Notes under the pieces: generated by a model
The model's database searches: none
What the model was told of the DNA's origin: nothing
What the model saw: the letters and a program-made list of their open reading frames with translations, nothing else
Made by a program: the position numbers and the translations under genes
Shown here: piece by piece, positions 9,329-20,618 of the stretch
Position numbering within the stretch: position 1 is the stretch's first letter
Layout of the letters: each line of letters opens with the position of its first letter
Assembly: GCA_934541105.1 (NCBI GenBank)
Contig: CAKTDA010000007.1
Span: forward strand, 124,001 to 188,000
DNA length: 64,000 bases
Direction of reading: 5' to 3'
From: an uncultured Luteitalea sp.
GTDB taxonomy: Bacteria > Acidobacteriota > Vicinamibacteria > Vicinamibacterales > Vicinamibacteraceae

Positions 9329-10390
9329 CTACCCGCCGTACTGCGTCGTGACCCAGTCGCGGTAACTGCCGCTCGTGATGTGCTCCACCCACGCCTGGTT
9401 GTCCAGGTACCACTGCACGGTCCGGCGCATGCCGTCCTCGAACGAGTAGGCAGGCTCCCAGGCGAGCTCGGTGCGGATCTTCGTCGGGTCGATCGCGTAG
9501 CGCCGGTCATGACCGGGGCGGTCGCGGACGAAGGTGATGAGGTCCTTGTACTGGCCCGACGACCGCGGCCGCAGTGCGTCGAGGATCTCGCACAGCGTGT
9601 GGACGACCGCGAGGTTTCGGCGCTCGCTGTTGCCGCCGACGTTGTAGGTCTCGCCGGGACGCCCTGCATCGAGCACACGGGCGATTGCCGAGCAGTGATC
9701 TTCCACGTAGAGCCAGTCGCGCACGTTCTGGCCGTCGCCGTAGACCGGCAGCGGCTTGCCGGCGAGCGCGTTGTGGATGACGAGCGGCACCAGCTTCTCG
9801 GGAAACTGGTACGGCCCGTAGTTGTTCGAGCAGTTTGTCGTGAGCGTCGGCAGGCCGAACGTATGGTGGTACGCACGCACGAGGTGATCCGAACCGGCCT
9901 TGGACGCCGAGTACGGGCTGTTGGGTGCGTACGGCGTCGTCTCGGAGAACGGCGCATCGTCTGGCCCGAGCGACCCGTACACCTCGTCGGTGGACACGTG
10001 CAGGAACCGGAACTCGTCGCGTGCGCGTCCCTCGAGGCCGCTCCAGTAGGCCTTCACCTCGTCGAGGAGCGCGAACGTGCCGACGAGGTTCGTCTCGACG
10101 AAGGCCGCCGGCCCGTGAATCGACCGATCGACGTGGCTCTCGGCCGCGAAGTTGACGACGGCGACCGGCACGTGCGTGCGCAGCAGCTCACCGACGAGCG
10201 CGCGGTCACCGATGTCGCCGCGCACGAGCTCGTGCCGATTGCCCGCCGACAGCGGCGCCAGGTTCTCGGGATTGCCCGCGTACGTCAGCTTGTCGAGATT
10301 GACGATGAGGCCGCCGCGGCTGGCGACCCAGTGATGGACGAAATTGGCACCGATGAACCCGGCGCCGCCGGTCACGAGAATCGTGGACAT
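9329..10390 (-). CDS. rfbB: dTDP-glucose 4,6-dehydratase
   Basis: RfbB (RmlB) converts dTDP-glucose to dTDP-4-keto-6-deoxyglucose, the second step to dTDP-L-rhamnose. The 353-aa extended SDR has the NAD motif GGAGFIG at 8-14, the catalytic TDE at 134-136 and YSASK at 160-164, all as in the family. NNYGPYQFPEKLVPL and the conserved DWLYVEDH follow. The ATG at 10388-10390 gives the exact family start; the frame continues upstream into nuoN DNA and that part is not coding. rfbA and rfbC are not adjacent; rfbD is 53 kb away at the other end of the window. The gene is on the strand of the nuo operon but separated from nuoN by 98 bp of repeats. Confidence 0.96.
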   Translation of the reverse strand: MSTILVTGGAGFIGANFVHHWVASRGGLIVNLDKLTYAGNPENLAPLSAGNRHELVRGDIGDRALVGELLRTHVPVAVVNFAAESHVDRSIHGPAAFVETNLVGTFALLDEVKAYWSGLEGRARDEFRFLHVSTDEVYGSLGPDDAPFSETTPYAPNSPYSASKAGSDHLVRAYHHTFGLPTLTTNCSNNYGPYQFPEKLVPLVIHNALAGKPLPVYGDGQNVRDWLYVEDHCSAIARVLDAGRPGETYNVGGNSERRNLAVVHTLCEILDALRPRSSGQYKDLITFVRDRPGHDRRYAIDPTKIRTELAWEPAYSFEDGMRRTVQWYLDNQAWVEHITSGSYRDWVTTQYGG

Positions 10391-10399
10391 AGAGCCCTG

Positions 10400-10483
10400 T
10401 CGGCCGTCGGCAATCGGCCGTCGGCCCTCGAAAAGACACAGCCATCTTCCACGACGGCCGAAGGCCGAATGACGAAGGCCGTC
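10400..10483. repeat. Spacer repeat cluster between nuoN and rfbB
   Basis: This spacer holds a direct repeat of cggccgtcgg (10401-10410 and 10415-10424), the 19-mer gacggccgaaggccgaatg (10453-10471), and gacgaaggccgtc (10471-10483). The 19-mer occurs again with one change on the minus strand at 22882-22900. The 13-mer recurs exactly at 24795-24807 and with one change inside a coding gene at 28035-28047. It looks like a dispersed short-repeat family. Terminator function for nuo is possible but not shown. Confidence 0.6.
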
Positions 10484-10488
10484 CTGCG

Positions 10489-11921
10489 CTAGAACAGTCC
10501 CTGCACGCTCTGCACGGCGAGGTCGATGACGCGCGTGGGCACGACGCCGAGGTAGAAGATCACGGCCGTCGCCAGGGCCAGGCCGGCCATCGCGCTGCGC
10601 GGCACGACGGGCGCGGGGTCTACCGCGACGTCCTCGGACATGTACATCAGCACCACGATGCGCAGGTAGAAGTAGACCGACACCACGCTCGTCAGCATCG
10701 CGATGCACGCGAGCCCGTAGTACCCCTCCTGCACGGCCGCCGCGATCACGTACCACTTGGCGACGAAGCCGGCCGTCGGCGGAATGCCGCCGAGCGACAG
10801 CAGGAACACCGTCATCAGGCCTGCCAGCACCGGGCGCCGGTACCAGAGCCCGGCGAAGTCGCGCACGTTGTCGTGCGGGTGATCCTCGGTGGACAGCAGC
10901 GCCATGAGGCCGAACGCCGCGACGTTCGTGATGCCGTAGGCCGCGAGGTAGAACAGGATGCCCGCCTTGCCCACCGAGTTGGCGGCGATGAGGCCGAGCA
11001 GCAGGTAGCCCGCGTGCGCGATGCTCGAGTACGCGAGCATGCGCTTGACGTTGCCCTGCGCCACGCCGACGGTCGTGCCGACGACCATCGTCGCCACGGC
11101 AATCGCCGATACGATGGGCGCCCACTCGGCGTGCATCGGCTCGAAGGCCGACAGGAACACGCGGATGAATGCGCCGAACGCGGCGCACTTCACGCCGGTG
11201 GACATGAAGCCCGTCACGAGTGTCGGCGCACCCTCGTAGGCGTCGGGCGTCCACATGTGGAACGGCACGGCCGACACCTTGAACGCGAACCCGACGAGCA
11301 GCATCCCGAGCGCGAGGATCGCCATCAGGCTCGGGCCGTCAACCTGGGTGGCGAGGGTGGCCGCAACCTGCTCGAGGCGCGTGCTGCCCACGACGCCGTA
11401 CGTGAACGCGATGCCGTAGAGGAAGAACGCGCTCGAGAACGCGCCGAGCAGGAAGTACTTGAAGGCCGCCTCGGCGCCGGTCTCGCTCGTGCGCCGGATG
11501 CCCGTGAGCACGTACACCGCGAGCGACATCACCTCGAGTGCGAGGAAGATGACGAGCAGGTCGCTCGCGCCCGCCATCAGCATCATCCCGGCAATCGCAA
11601 ACAGCGTCAGGGCGTAGTACTCGCCCGAGGGCAGCCGCTCGCGGTCCACGACGGGCCCCGAGAAGAGGATCGTCAGGATGCCGATCGCGCACAGCGTGAT
11701 GTTGAGGAAGAGCGCGAAGTTGTCGGCGCGCATGACGCCGAAGCCCGTGAGGTCGCGTCCCCAGAGCAGCACGGAGGCGACGGCGGCGCCCGTGAGGCCG
11801 ATGAGGCCGAGGCCGCCGAGCGGCACGCGCTCGTCCCTGGGCTGGAACGTCTCGGCCACCATCGTCACGATCGCCGTGAGCGTGACGATGAGGGTCGGCA
11901 TGATGGCTTGCAGGTCGGTCA

Positions 11922-11925
<4 letters not shown>
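10489..11925 (-). CDS. nuoN: NADH-quinone oxidoreductase subunit N
   Basis: NuoN is an antiporter-like membrane subunit of complex I. The 478-aa protein has about 14 hydrophobic helices. It carries the conserved Lys-bearing segments such as FKVSAVPFHMWTPDAYEGAP and the internal AYSSIAHAGYLLLG, both characteristic of NuoN. The ATG overlaps the end of nuoM by four bases, so it is translated together with the upstream genes and is the last gene of the operon. Length and motifs are normal; nothing is missing. Confidence 0.97.
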
Positions 11926-13558
<1,633 letters not shown>

Positions 13559-13562
<4 letters not shown>

Positions 13563-15598
13563 CGCGCGAGGAAGTAGCCCAGGACCAGCAGCACGCCCGT
13601 GAGGAGCGACGCCGCGTACACGCGCACCGAGCCGGTCTGCAGCAGGCGCAGGGCGCCGGCCGACTCGCGCACCAGATGCCCCGTGCCGTTGACGGCGCCG
13701 TCGATCACCCCGACGTCCACCGCCTTCCACAGCACCGAGGCAGACCCATCACGCAGCGGATGCACGATTGCCGCGTCGTACATCTCGTCCACGTAGTACT
13801 TGTTCAACAGCAGCGTGTGGACGGGGGCCAGGCTGCGCGCTGCCCCCTCGGCCGCATCGGGACGCTTGAGGAAGAAGAAGGCGGCAAGCCCGATGCCGGC
13901 AAACGCCAGCACCGTGGACACGGCAATCAGCGTCAACTCGAGGCGCTCCTTGTCGGGATCGTGGTGCGCATCGGCCGCGCCGTGATCGGCCGATGGCCCG
14001 CCAGTCCCGGCCTCCGCCGGACCATGGACAGCCACGGGGTGGAAACTGGGGTGCAGGAACGTCTCGATCCGGTTGCTGCCGCCGAGCGCATGCGGCACGC
14101 CCACATAGCCGGCAAGCACGGACCCGATGGCCAGCACGACGAGCGGCAGTGCCATCGGCCACGGCGATTCGTGCGGCGCGCCATGATGCCCGTGGCTGCC
14201 CGCGTGTGCGTCGTGCGCATGCGCGTCGTGGGCGTGCGCTTCGTGGGCGTGCGCGGCGTGCGCGTGCCGCTCCGGGCCGTGGAACGTCATGAAGATCAGG
14301 CGGAACATGTACGTGGCGGTGAGCAGGCCGGTGAGCGCGCCGATGACCCACAGCCCCGTGTGTCCCGAGTAGAACGTGTAGAACAGGATTTCGTCCTTGC
14401 TGAAGAAGCCGGCAAGGCCGGGCACGCCGGCAATTGCCGCCGCGCCAATCACGAACGTCCAGTACGTGACGGGCATGTACTTCTTCAGCCCGCCCATGCG
14501 CCGCATGTCCTGCTCGCCGGCCATGGCGTGGATCACCGAGCCGGAGCCGAGGAACATCAGCGCCTTGAAGAACGCGTGCGTGAATAGGTGGAAGATGCCG
14601 GCCGAATACGCGCCGACGCCCATCGCGAGGAACATGTACCCGAGCTGCGACACCGTCGAGTACGCGAGCACCCGCTTGATGTCGTTCTGCACGAGGCCGA
14701 TCGTGCCGGCCATCAACGCCGTCAGCGCGCCGATCACCGCGACGATCTCCATCGTCTGCGGCGCGTGGGCGAACAGTTCGGCGTTGCGCCCGATCATGTA
14801 CACGCCGGCAGTCACCATCGTCGCGGCGTGGATGAGGGCCGAGACGGGCGTCGGGCCTTCCATGGCGTCGGGCAGCCACACGTAGAGCGGCAGCTGCGCG
14901 GACTTGCCGGTGGCCCCGATGAAGAACAGCAGCGTCATCAGCGAGAGCACGCCCCACGTCACTTCCACGGGCATCGCGACGACCTGCTCGGCAATCGCCG
15001 TGAAGTCGAGCGTGCCGAACGTCGAGAACGCGAGGAACATGCCGAGGAGGAACGCGAAGTCGCCGACGCGGTTGACGACGAACGCCTTCTTGCCGGCGTC
15101 GTTGGCGGACTTCTTCGAGTACCAGAAGCCGATGAGCAGGTACGAGCAGAGGCCCACGCCCTCCCAGCCGACGAACATGATCGGGAAGCTGGCGCCGAGC
15201 ACCAGCGTGAGCATGAAGGCCGCAAACAGGTTCAGGTACGAGAAGTAGCGGGCGTACTCGGAGCCGCGCTCCTCGTGCATGTAGCTGGTCGAGTAGACGT
15301 GGATGAGCGACCCGATGCCGGTGATCACGAGGATCATCAGCGTCGCGAGCGGGTCGAGCCGGAACGTGACCGGCACCGAGAAGTCACCGGCCGTCATCCA
15401 GGTGTAGACCGTCTGCTCGATGACGCGCTGGTCGGCCGGCGCGCCGAAGATCTGCGCCGCCGACGCCAGCGACAGCCCGAACGCGACGAGCATCGCCGCC
15501 ACGGCAACGCCGCCCGACACGCCCTTTGTCAGCCGGCGGCCGAGCGTCGCGTTGATCAGGAACCCGATGAACGGGGCAAGGATGATGGACAGGAGCAT
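13559..15598 (-). CDS. nuoL: NADH-quinone oxidoreductase subunit L with histidine-rich loop
   Basis: NuoL is the distal proton-pumping subunit of complex I, here 679 aa. The core has GWEGVGLCSYLLIGFWY, KSAQLPLYVWLPDAMEGPTPVSALIHAATMVTAG and AYSTVSQLGYM, all standard. The oddity is residues 445-476, right after the conserved FHGPER: a loop with 13 His in 32 positions in HAHE/HAHD-like repeats. In E. coli the same loop is short with a few His. The C-terminal part keeps the long lateral helix region and ends LLTGVLLVLGYFLAR. ATG at 15596-15598 is the start, 13 bp after nuoK. Confidence 0.97.
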
Positions 15599-15611
15599 CG
15601 CGTCTGGCGCC

Positions 15612-15914
15612 CTACCACTTCAGTGAGGTGAAGGCATCGGGCGTCAACGTCTCCCGATGCCGGAACAGGGCGATGATGATCGCCAGGCCGACGGCCGCTT
15701 CCGCAGCCGCCACGGTCATCACGAAGAACGTGATGATCTGGCCCTCGACCGATCCATGGAAGCGGCCGAACGCGACGAACGTCAGGTTCACCGCGTTCAG
15801 CATGATCTCCACCGAGAGCAGCAGCGTGATCAGGTTGCGCCGCAGGAACAGGCCCGCGGTGCCGATGCTGAACAGCAGTGCCGAGAGGAGCAGGTAGTGG
15901 TTGAGCGTGATCAT
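15612..15914 (-). CDS. nuoK: NADH-quinone oxidoreductase subunit K
   Basis: NuoK is a 100-aa membrane subunit with three helices and membrane-embedded glutamates that take part in proton transfer. The start MITLNHYLLLSALLFSIG and the segment LLSVEIMLNAVNLTFVAF (with the key Glu) are typical, as is VAAAEAAVGLAIIIALFRHR with the second Glu. The ATG at 15912-15914 was chosen over an in-frame extension because the family begins there. It is 16 bp downstream of nuoJ and 13 bp upstream of nuoL. Confidence 0.97.
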   Translation of the reverse strand: MITLNHYLLLSALLFSIGTAGLFLRRNLITLLLSVEIMLNAVNLTFVAFGRFHGSVEGQIITFFVMTVAAAEAAVGLAIIIALFRHRETLTPDAFTSLKW

Positions 15915-15930
15915 CGGCTGGACGCGGGCA

Positions 15931-16446
15931 TCAGAGAGTCTTCTTGGCCAGCACCACGGCGCCAATCATGGCGACGAGGATGAGGAGCGACGTGACCTCG
16001 AACGAGAACGCGTGGTCGCGGAACAGCATCACGCCGATCTCGCGCACCGACGACACGCGCTCGGCGGCCTGGGCGTCGGCGACGATCGGCGCGGTCTCGA
16101 TGCGGCTCACCGCCCACAACGCCATGGCCGCCATCGCCACCGACAGCAGCGTGCCGTAGACCTTCACGCCGCCGGGAATGGGCACCTGCGCCCCCGGCGC
16201 GACGTCCTCGCGCGGCGCGTTGAGCAGCATCACCACGAAGAGGAACAGCACCATGATCGCGCCGGCGTAGATGACGATCTGCGTCACGGCCACGAACGGC
16301 GAGTCGAGCCCGACGTAGAGGCCGGCAAGCGCGACGAACGAGCCGATCAGCAGCAGCACGCTGTACATCGGGTTGCGCTGCCCGATCACGCCGAGCGAGC
16401 TGACGACCGCGATGACGGCAAACACGTAGAAGAGCCAGGGGGCCAC
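15931..16446 (-). CDS. nuoJ: NADH-quinone oxidoreductase subunit J
   Basis: NuoJ is a 171-aa membrane subunit with five helices, starting from a GTG. The motif QRNPMYSVLLLIGSFVALAGLYVGLDSPFVAVTQ is clipped here to NPMYSVLLLIGSF plus IYAGAIMVLFLFVVMLLN, both diagnostic. The C-terminal half has the last two helices (ALWAVSRIE; LLILVAMIGAVVLAKK). It lies only four bases after nuoH. In most nuo operons nuoI sits between H and J; here there is no room for it. Confidence 0.96.
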   Translation of the reverse strand: MAPWLFYVFAVIAVVSSLGVIGQRNPMYSVLLLIGSFVALAGLYVGLDSPFVAVTQIVIYAGAIMVLFLFVVMLLNAPREDVAPGAQVPIPGGVKVYGTLLSVAMAAMALWAVSRIETAPIVADAQAAERVSSVREIGVMLFRDHAFSFEVTSLLILVAMIGAVVLAKKTL

Positions 16447-16450
16447 GGTC

Positions 16451-17494
16451 TCAGCTCCAGTAGAGAACGCCGGCCGCGGTCACCAGCACGTTGACGATGG
16501 CCAGCGGCAGCAGGCGCTTCCAGCCGAAATCCATCAGCTGGTCGTAGCGATAGCGCGGCAGCGTCCACCGCATCCAGATGTAGAAGAACAGCAGCACCGC
16601 GAGCTTGAGCACGAACCACAGGGGGCCGAGCCACACGGGCAGCCCCGGCAGGTAGAACCCGCCGAGGAACAGGCTCACCGTGACGCCCGCGACGACCACC
16701 ATGTTCACGTACTCGGCGAGGAAGAACAGCGCGAACGACATCGAACTGTACTCGGTGTGATACCCCGCCACCAGTTCCTGCTCGGCTTCCGGGAAGTCGA
16801 ACGGCGCGCGGTTGGTCTCGGCAATGCCGGCGACGAAGAAGATGAAGAACGCCAGCGGCGCCAGGAACACGTTCCAGCGCGGCACGGGCAGCATCCCCCC
16901 GACCATCCAGACACCGGCCTGCTGGTCGACGATCTCGCGCACCGACAGCGTGTTGGCAATCACGAGCACCGACGCGATCGAGAGCCCGTACGCGAGTTCG
17001 TAGCTCACCATCTGCGCCGAACTCCGGAGCGCGCCGAGCAGCGAGTACTTGCTGTTTGATGCCCAGCCCGCGAGGACGATGCCGTAGATGCCCATCGAGG
17101 TGATGGCGAAGATCAGGAGCACCGCGACGTTCAGGTCGGCCACCTGCAGCGGCACCGGCTGATCCAGCAGCCCGAAGAACGTCGTCGGCGGCCCGAACGG
17201 GATCACGGCGAACGCGGCGAACGCGGTCGTCGCCGAGAGCACCGGCGCGAGGTAGAAGAGCCACTTGTCGGCGGCGCGCGGCCGCAGCTCCTCCTTGAAG
17301 ATCAACTTCACGATGTCGGCGAGCGGCTGGAGCAGGCCGAGCGGGCCGGTGCGGTTCGGCCCGACGCGGTGCTGCGCCCAGCCGGCGATCTTCCGCTCGA
17401 AGTAGACGAGCACCGCCGCGGAGATCTGCAGCGAGAAGAAGACGACGACAATGAGCGTGAAATGGAAGACGAGACTGGGGCTGATCGTCGGCAC
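16451..17494 (-). CDS. nuoH: NADH-quinone oxidoreductase subunit H
   Basis: NuoH is the 347-aa membrane subunit that lines the quinone site, with eight helices. It carries YFERKIAGWAQHRVGPNR at about 32-49, GLLQPLADIVKLIFKE, the conserved ETNRAPFDFPEAEQELV, and YHTEYSSMSFALFFLAEY, all diagnostic. The start codon is GTG at 17492-17494. It follows nuoF by 13 bp. In most operons nuoG separates nuoF from nuoH; that gene is missing here. Confidence 0.97.
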   Translation of the reverse strand: MPTISPSLVFHFTLIVVVFFSLQISAAVLVYFERKIAGWAQHRVGPNRTGPLGLLQPLADIVKLIFKEELRPRAADKWLFYLAPVLSATTAFAAFAVIPFGPPTTFFGLLDQPVPLQVADLNVAVLLIFAITSMGIYGIVLAGWASNSKYSLLGALRSSAQMVSYELAYGLSIASVLVIANTLSVREIVDQQAGVWMVGGMLPVPRWNVFLAPLAFFIFFVAGIAETNRAPFDFPEAEQELVAGYHTEYSSMSFALFFLAEYVNMVVVAGVTVSLFLGGFYLPGLPVWLGPLWFVLKLAVLLFFYIWMRWTLPRYRYDQLMDFGWKRLLPLAIVNVLVTAAGVLYWS

Positions 17495-17507
17495 GGGCTC
17501 GTTCTCG

Positions 17508-18806
17508 CTAGTGCGCGCCGACCGGGTCGGCGGCGCGGAAGTCGCTCTGCACGGGCGACTCGCCCGTCTTGATGTAGGCCTCGTACTCGGCGCGGAAGTG
17601 CTGGATCGTGCTCAGGACCGGCGCGATCTCGGCATCACCGAACGGGCACAGCGTCTTGCCCCCGATGTTGTCGCACACGCTCAGGAGCAGTTCGACGTCG
17701 CGCATCTCGCCATCGCCGCGCTCGATCTTGTCGAGGATCTTGTAGAGCCAGTCGGCGCCCTCGCGGCAGGGCGTGCACTTGCCGCACGACTCGTGCTTGT
17801 AGAAGTGGATCAGGTTCTTGGCGGCCCACACCATGCTCGTCGTCTCGTCCATGACGATGACGGCGGCCGAGCCGAGCATGGAGCCGGCGGCGACCATGGC
17901 GTCGAAGCTGAGGGCGGTGTCGAGCTTGTCGGGCAGCAGCACCGGCGTCGAGGACCCGCCGGGAATCACCGCCTTGAGCTGCCGATCGCCGGGAATGCCG
18001 CCGGCCCGGTCGTAGATCAGCTGCCGCAGGGTGAGGTGCATCGAGTCTTCGTACACGCCCGGCTTGTTGACGTGCCCGCTGATGCAGAACAGCTTCGGCC
18101 CGGTGTTCTTCTCGGGCCCGATGGCGGCGTACCACTCGTGGCCCTTCTCGATGATGGGCGGCACGTTGCAGATCGTCTCGACGTTGTTGACGACCGTGGG
18201 ACAGCCGTAGAGGCCCACGACGGCCGGGAACGGCGGCTTGATGCGCGGCTGCGCGCGCTTGCCCTCGAGCGACTCGATGAGCGCCGTCTCCTCGCCGGCC
18301 TCGTACGCGCCGGCGCCGCGGTGGATCCAGATGTCGATGTCCTCGCCGGTGCCGAGGATGTTCCTGCCCACGTAGCCGGCCGCACGCGCCTTGGCGAGTT
18401 CGGCCTCCATCACCTTCTGCACGTGATAGAACTCGCCGCGGATGTAGATGTAGGCCGTCTTGGCGCCAATCGCGCGGCACGCGATCACGCACCCCTCGAA
18501 CAGCAGGTGCGGGTTGCGCTCCATCAGGACGTGGTCCTTGAAGGTCCCGGGCTCGCTCTCGTCGGCGTTGACGCAGAGGTACTTCGGCTTCGGGTTGTCC
18601 TTGGGCACGAAGGACCACTTGAGGCCCGTGGGGAACCCGGCGCCGCCGCGGCCGCGCAGCCCGGACTTCTTGACGCTGTCGACGATCGCGTCGGGCGTCA
18701 TGCCGAGCGCGGTGCGCATTGCGCCGTAGCCGCCGTGCTGCACGTAGAAGTCGAGCGTGTGCCCGTTCGGCTCGTTGACGTACTTCGTGAGGACCGGTTC
18801 GAACAT
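17508..18806 (-). CDS. nuoF: NADH-quinone oxidoreductase subunit F
   Basis: NuoF is the 432-aa NADH-oxidising subunit that holds FMN and one [4Fe-4S] cluster. The glycine-rich flavin/NADH motif GRGGAGFPTG is at 52-61, and the cluster ligands are Cys341, Cys344, Cys347 (ESCGKCTPCREG) and Cys387. The start at ATG 18804-18806 gives the family N-terminus; the frame runs on upstream through nuoE DNA. It follows nuoE by two bases. Electrons should pass to NuoG, whose gene is not in this operon. Confidence 0.97.
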   Translation of the reverse strand: MFEPVLTKYVNEPNGHTLDFYVQHGGYGAMRTALGMTPDAIVDSVKKSGLRGRGGAGFPTGLKWSFVPKDNPKPKYLCVNADESEPGTFKDHVLMERNPHLLFEGCVIACRAIGAKTAYIYIRGEFYHVQKVMEAELAKARAAGYVGRNILGTGEDIDIWIHRGAGAYEAGEETALIESLEGKRAQPRIKPPFPAVVGLYGCPTVVNNVETICNVPPIIEKGHEWYAAIGPEKNTGPKLFCISGHVNKPGVYEDSMHLTLRQLIYDRAGGIPGDRQLKAVIPGGSSTPVLLPDKLDTALSFDAMVAAGSMLGSAAVIVMDETTSMVWAAKNLIHFYKHESCGKCTPCREGADWLYKILDKIERGDGEMRDVELLLSVCDNIGGKTLCPFGDAEIAPVLSTIQHFRAEYEAYIKTGESPVQSDFRAADPVGAH

Positions 18807-18808
18807 GG

Positions 18809-19414
18809 CTAGGCGCGCTCCTTCACGAGGTGGCAGCCGTCGAGGCCGGCAAGGCCCTTGTCGCGCAGCGACTGCACGAGATCGGCGACGCCCTCGGGCG
18901 ACTGGCGCTCGGCCCAGTGCTCGTTGTTGACCATGATCACCGGCGCACGGTCGCACGCGCCGAGGCACTCGAACTCCATCACCGTGAACATGCCGTCCTC
19001 GGTGGTCTCGTTGGGCTGCACGTGGAGGTGCCGGCACAGTTCGGCCGTGACCTTCTCGGCGCCGTTGAGCGCGCACGACAGCGTGCGGCACACCTGGAGC
19101 ACGTACTTGCCCACCGGCTTCGTGAAGAACATCACGTAGTAGGTGACGACGTCCTCGACTTCGGCCGGCGTGCAGCCAATCACCTCGGCGACGTGGCGCA
19201 TCGCGTTGCCGGTGATGTGGCCCTGCTGCGCCTGCACCATGTAGAGCGCCGAGATGATCGCCGACTTGCGGCGTTCCGGCGGGTAGTGCGTGCACAGCTC
19301 CTCGAGCTGCGCGCGTTGTTCGGCCGTGAAGGCGAAGTCGGGCCCCGGCTCCGGCGTGACGCGCTCGCTCTTGTGCCAGCCCTCGCCGTAGGGCATCTGC
19401 GGGTGGAAACTCAT
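18809..19414 (-). CDS. nuoE: NADH-quinone oxidoreductase subunit E
   Basis: NuoE is a thioredoxin-fold subunit with one [2Fe-2S] cluster, 201 aa. The four ligands are Cys109, Cys114, Cys150 and Cys154 (VCRTLSC and ECLGACD), with the standard spacing. The N-terminal helical part has YPPERRKSAIISALYMVQAQQG, clipped here to its core RRKSAIISAL. The ATG overlaps the end of nuoD by four bases. The protein is a little longer at the N-terminus than usual. Confidence 0.96.
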   Translation of the reverse strand: MSFHPQMPYGEGWHKSERVTPEPGPDFAFTAEQRAQLEELCTHYPPERRKSAIISALYMVQAQQGHITGNAMRHVAEVIGCTPAEVEDVVTYYVMFFTKPVGKYVLQVCRTLSCALNGAEKVTAELCRHLHVQPNETTEDGMFTVMEFECLGACDRAPVIMVNNEHWAERQSPEGVADLVQSLRDKGLAGLDGCHLVKERA

Positions 19415-20592
19415 CGATCCGAATCTCCCATCACGACGTCGACCGACCCGATCACCGCGATGACGTCGGCAATGAGGCCGCCCTGAATCAGCTTCGGCAG
19501 CGCCTGCAGGGCCAGGAACGTCGGCGGCCGGGACTTGACGCGCACCGGACGGTTCGCGCCGTCCGACACCACGTAGAAGCCCTGCTCGCCGCGCGGGCCC
19601 TCGATGGGCACGTACGCGTCGCCGGCGGGCACCGTGAAGCCCTGCGAGTAGATGAGGAAGTGCTGGATGAGCGCTTCCATCTCCGCGTAGACCTTGTCCT
19701 TGGGCGGCGGCACGACGCGCGGGTCGTCCACGCCCCAGGCCCCGGTCGGCGTGATGCGCGCCAGGGCCTGCCGGCAGATCTTCCAGCTCTCGCGCATCTC
19801 GGCGAGGCGCGTCAGGTAGCGCGCATAGACGTCGCCGTCCTGCTGCGAGGCGACCTCGAAGTCGTAGGTCTCGTAGCCCTGGTAGGGGAACGCCTTGCGC
19901 ACGTCGTACTTCACGCCGGAGGCGCGCGCGATCGGCCCGACGAGGCCGAAGTCGAGCACGTCCTGCTTCGTGAGCACGCCGACACCGCGCGTGCGCCCGA
20001 TCCAGATCGAGTTCTTCGTGAGCAGGGCCTCGTACTCGTCCATCTTCCCGGGGAAGCGGTCGAGGAAGGCCGTCACCGCGTCGTGGAAGCCGTACGGCAG
20101 GTCCTCGCGCAGGCCGCCCACCCGGATGTAGGACGGGAACAACCGGAATCCCGCGAGCATCTCGTTGATGTTGAGCAGCAGCTCACGCTCGCGGAAGCAG
20201 TACAGCATCATCGTGATGGCGCCCACTTCCATGCCGTGGGTGCCAAGCCACACGAGGTGGCTCGAGATGCGATTGAGCTCCGCGATCAGCACGCGGATGT
20301 CCTTGACGCGCTGCGGCACGTCGATGCCGAGCAGCTTCTCCACCGACAGGACGTAGGCGAGCGCGTTCGACTGCGGCCCGAGGTAGTCCATCCGCTCGAC
20401 GAGCGGCACCACCTGCTGCCACTTCTTCTGCTCGGCGGTCTTCTCGATGCCGGTGTGCAGGTAGCCGATCGTCGGCTGGGCGCTGACGATCGTCTCGCCG
20501 TCGAGCTCGACGACGAGGCGCAGCACGCCGTGGGTCGCCGGGTGCTGCGGCCCCATGTTGACCGTCATCGTTTCGGTGCGGATTTCTGCCAT
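19411..20592 (-). CDS. nuoD: NADH-quinone oxidoreductase subunit D
   Basis: NuoD is the 49-kDa subunit that forms the quinone-binding pocket with NuoB. The 393-aa protein starts with IRTETMTVNMGPQHPATHG, holding the loop with the quinone His, and GYLHTGIEKTAEQKKW follows. Later SYELAYG-like features are absent because they belong to NuoH, but the C-terminal PIEGPRGEQGFYVVSDGANRP and VIAVIGSVDVVMGDSDR match NuoD. It is a stand-alone NuoD, not fused to NuoC. The gene lies 26 bp after gmhA, which interrupts the usual C-D junction. Confidence 0.97.
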   Translation of the reverse strand: MAEIRTETMTVNMGPQHPATHGVLRLVVELDGETIVSAQPTIGYLHTGIEKTAEQKKWQQVVPLVERMDYLGPQSNALAYVLSVEKLLGIDVPQRVKDIRVLIAELNRISSHLVWLGTHGMEVGAITMMLYCFRERELLLNINEMLAGFRLFPSYIRVGGLREDLPYGFHDAVTAFLDRFPGKMDEYEALLTKNSIWIGRTRGVGVLTKQDVLDFGLVGPIARASGVKYDVRKAFPYQGYETYDFEVASQQDGDVYARYLTRLAEMRESWKICRQALARITPTGAWGVDDPRVVPPPKDKVYAEMEALIQHFLIYSQGFTVPAGDAYVPIEGPRGEQGFYVVSDGANRPVRVKSRPPTFLALQALPKLIQGGLIADVIAVIGSVDVVMGDSDR

Positions 20593-20618
20593 ACGGGCTT
20601 CGGCCTACAGCGACCGCG

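Noticed and set aside
10391..11254. Upstream extension of the rfbB frame into nuoN
   Set aside because: The family start is at 10390. The extension is an alternative frame of nuoN and has no similarity to dehydratases.
16447..16450. Search for a remnant of nuoI between nuoH and nuoJ
   Set aside because: The gap is four bases, and neither NuoH nor NuoJ carries added ferredoxin-type Cys motifs.
17495..17507. Search for a remnant of nuoG between nuoF and nuoH
   Set aside because: The gap is only 13 bp and neither neighbour is longer than normal, so no fragment or fusion is hidden there.
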